DNA of 7,025 nt from JBEKCP01 sp050014815 (GTDB taxonomy: Bacteria > Planctomycetota > Planctomycetia > Pirellulales > Thermoguttaceae), in the NCBI GenBank assembly GCA_050014815.1, contig JBEKCP010000326.1, forward strand, positions 1 to 7,025. Direction: 5' to 3'. The notes under the pieces were generated by a model that was not told the DNA's origin, searched no databases, and saw nothing but the letters and a program-made list of their open reading frames with translations. Within the stretch, counting starts at the first letter, position 1. Each line of letters opens with the position of its first letter. The position numbers and the translations under genes are program-made. Positions 6,096 through 7,025 of this stretch are shown piece after piece.

Positions 6096-7025
6096 CTACC
6101 TTATTGCCTGCTCGATCTGCCGGAGCAACTCATTGTATTGGTCCTGCCAGGACTTGCCGCCCGGGTCCCCGTGGAGCTGCCCGAGGACCAGGATGTCCTG
6201 CCGGGCGGCTTCCAGTTCCCGCCGGCGGCCCTCCAGGTCGGCCTGGGCCAGGGCGTGCCGGAACCGGCACAGGGCCAGGTTGTAACGGGCCTCGAAGAAC
6301 ACGTCCCGGTACTTCACGACGGACTCGACCCGCCGGGACAACTCCGCCCACCCCCAGACTTCCCGGGTGGACGGTTCTCCCTGGATGGCCGATCCGTAGT
6401 GATCGGGCGATTCAGCGCCCCACCCCTGATATGTATAAGCCGCTTCGACCTGGGCGTCAACCATAGTCGGGTGTTCCTTCAAGACGGCCTGGAGCACGGC
6501 CAGGGCCTCCGCATACTTGCCCGAGCGCCGCAGGCACTGTGCCAGCCGGACTCGGACGGCCGTCACGGCCTCCGGCTGGGGGGCGAAGGTCTTGTCGCTG
6601 CCGCATCGGCCCAGCAGGCTGCGAAAGGCCTCCGCCGCACGGCGGTAGAACTCTTGGGCCTCCGCGGATCGGGGATCCAGGCCAGCGCCCAGGCCGTAAT
6701 ATGCCTCGGCTACGGCGTCAAGGCGGAAGAACGATGCCTGCTCGCGGCTGCCGGCCATGCGAGTGAGAAAACCGTTCATGGCCCGGACCCACCGAGCCAA
6801 CAGGTCGCTCGTGGCCTGCCTCCGGAACGCTCCGGTCTGGTCCGCCACGTCCCGGCCCAGCCGGATGGCGGTTTGGGTTAGGCGCCGGGGGGCGTTGGCG
6901 GCGTCGCCCAAGCTGGCGAGGTTCTCCAGTTCGACGAGGGCCCCCTCGGCCTCCTCTTCCTGCCCCGCGGCAACGTAGACCCGCAGGGCCGCTCGGTAGG
7001 TTTCCGCGGGAAAGTCTCCCCACCC
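6096..7025 (-). CDS. C-terminal part of a helical TPR-like protein; start outside window
   Basis: The frame is open from the window edge (7025) to TAG at 6096, giving 309 visible residues. Upstream of the first possible internal start (TTG 6911) the translation is sensible protein (GWGDFPAETYRALRVYVAAG and on), so that TTG is not the true start. The sequence is Ala/Leu/Arg/Glu-rich and helical. A clear TPR-like unit is VRLAQCLRRSGKYAEALAVL with the following QAVLKEHPTMVDAQVEAAY (visible residues about 159-198). A pairing segment near 240-260 (YRDVFFEARYNLALCRFRHA) and a charged end (LEGRRRELEAARQDILVL) also suggest stacked helices. No signal peptide, membrane segment or catalytic motif is in the visible part. 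It precedes the exported TPR gene by 77 nt in the same direction and may belong to the same transcript. Function is not recognised; its resemblance to neighbouring TPR scaffolds is the only clue. Confidence 0.85.
   Translation of the reverse strand, partial: GWGDFPAETYRAALRVYVAAGQEEEAEGALVELENLASLGDAANAPRRLTQTAIRLGRDVADQTGAFRRQATSDLLARWVRAMNGFLTRMAGSREQASFFRLDAVAEAYYGLGAGLDPRSAEAQEFYRRAAEAFRSLLGRCGSDKTFAPQPEAVTAVRVRLAQCLRRSGKYAEALAVLQAVLKEHPTMVDAQVEAAYTYQGWGAESPDHYGSAIQGEPSTREVWGWAELSRRVESVVKYRDVFFEARYNLALCRFRHALAQADLEGRRRELEAARQDILVLGQLHGDPGGKSWQDQYNELLRQIEQAIR

Noticed and set aside
5038..6285. A 415-codon plus-strand frame opposite the 347-residue TPR gene
   Set aside because: Antisense shadow; it crosses the palindrome and both neighbouring genes and shows no domain.
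1..7025. CRISPR array, tRNA, rRNA or riboswitch
   Set aside because: No regularly spaced direct repeats, no tRNA-like cloverleaf or rRNA segment was recognised on either strand; the repeats found are palindromic and dispersed.

Overview
The window is GC-rich DNA in which every supported gene lies on the minus strand, so it is read from position 7025 down to 1. The gene set (TPR proteins around an ExbB/ExbD-type pair, a TPR protein fused to an MA-type metalloprotease, and several palindromic intergenic repeats with an IS200-like transposase) most resembles Planctomycetota. That assignment is inference from gene style; there is no rRNA or marker gene here to prove it.

Layout in order of transcription. 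(1) 7025-6096 is the C-terminal 309 residues of a helical, TPR-like protein whose start lies outside the window. (2) 6018-4975 is an exported 347-residue protein with a small beta-rich N-terminal segment and TPR-like repeats. (3) 4971-4270 is a 233-residue ExbB/TolQ/MotA-family membrane protein. (4) 4307-3522 is a 261-residue ExbD/TolR-like protein with one membrane helix and two periplasmic ExbD-like domains. (5) 3429-529 is an exported 966-residue protein with TPRs on both sides of a gluzincin (MA-clan) protease domain carrying HEMVH and a downstream glutamate. (6) 401 to beyond position 1 is an IS200-like Y1 transposase of the REP-associated type, cut by the window edge.

Genes 2 to 5 look like one operon: 3-nt gap, 38-nt overlap, then a 92-nt gap of which 77 nt is an inserted-looking palindromic element. 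I infer an inner-membrane ExbB/ExbD motor-like core working with exported TPR scaffolds and a TPR-tethered metalloprotease in the periplasm. The most unusual point is that both acidic residues normally used for proton passage seem to be absent: ExbB has Ser176 where the family has Glu, and the ExbD membrane helix contains no Asp. ExbB instead has an extra Asp146 in the helix-2 motif.

Three kinds of palindromic repeat occur: GGGGACWGTCCCC-type elements at 3445-3521 and 6041-6087, a three-hairpin cluster at 418-516 next to the transposase, and a CCTCTCCCG/CGGGAGAGG element at 2406-2476 that lies inside the protease gene and is translated in frame.
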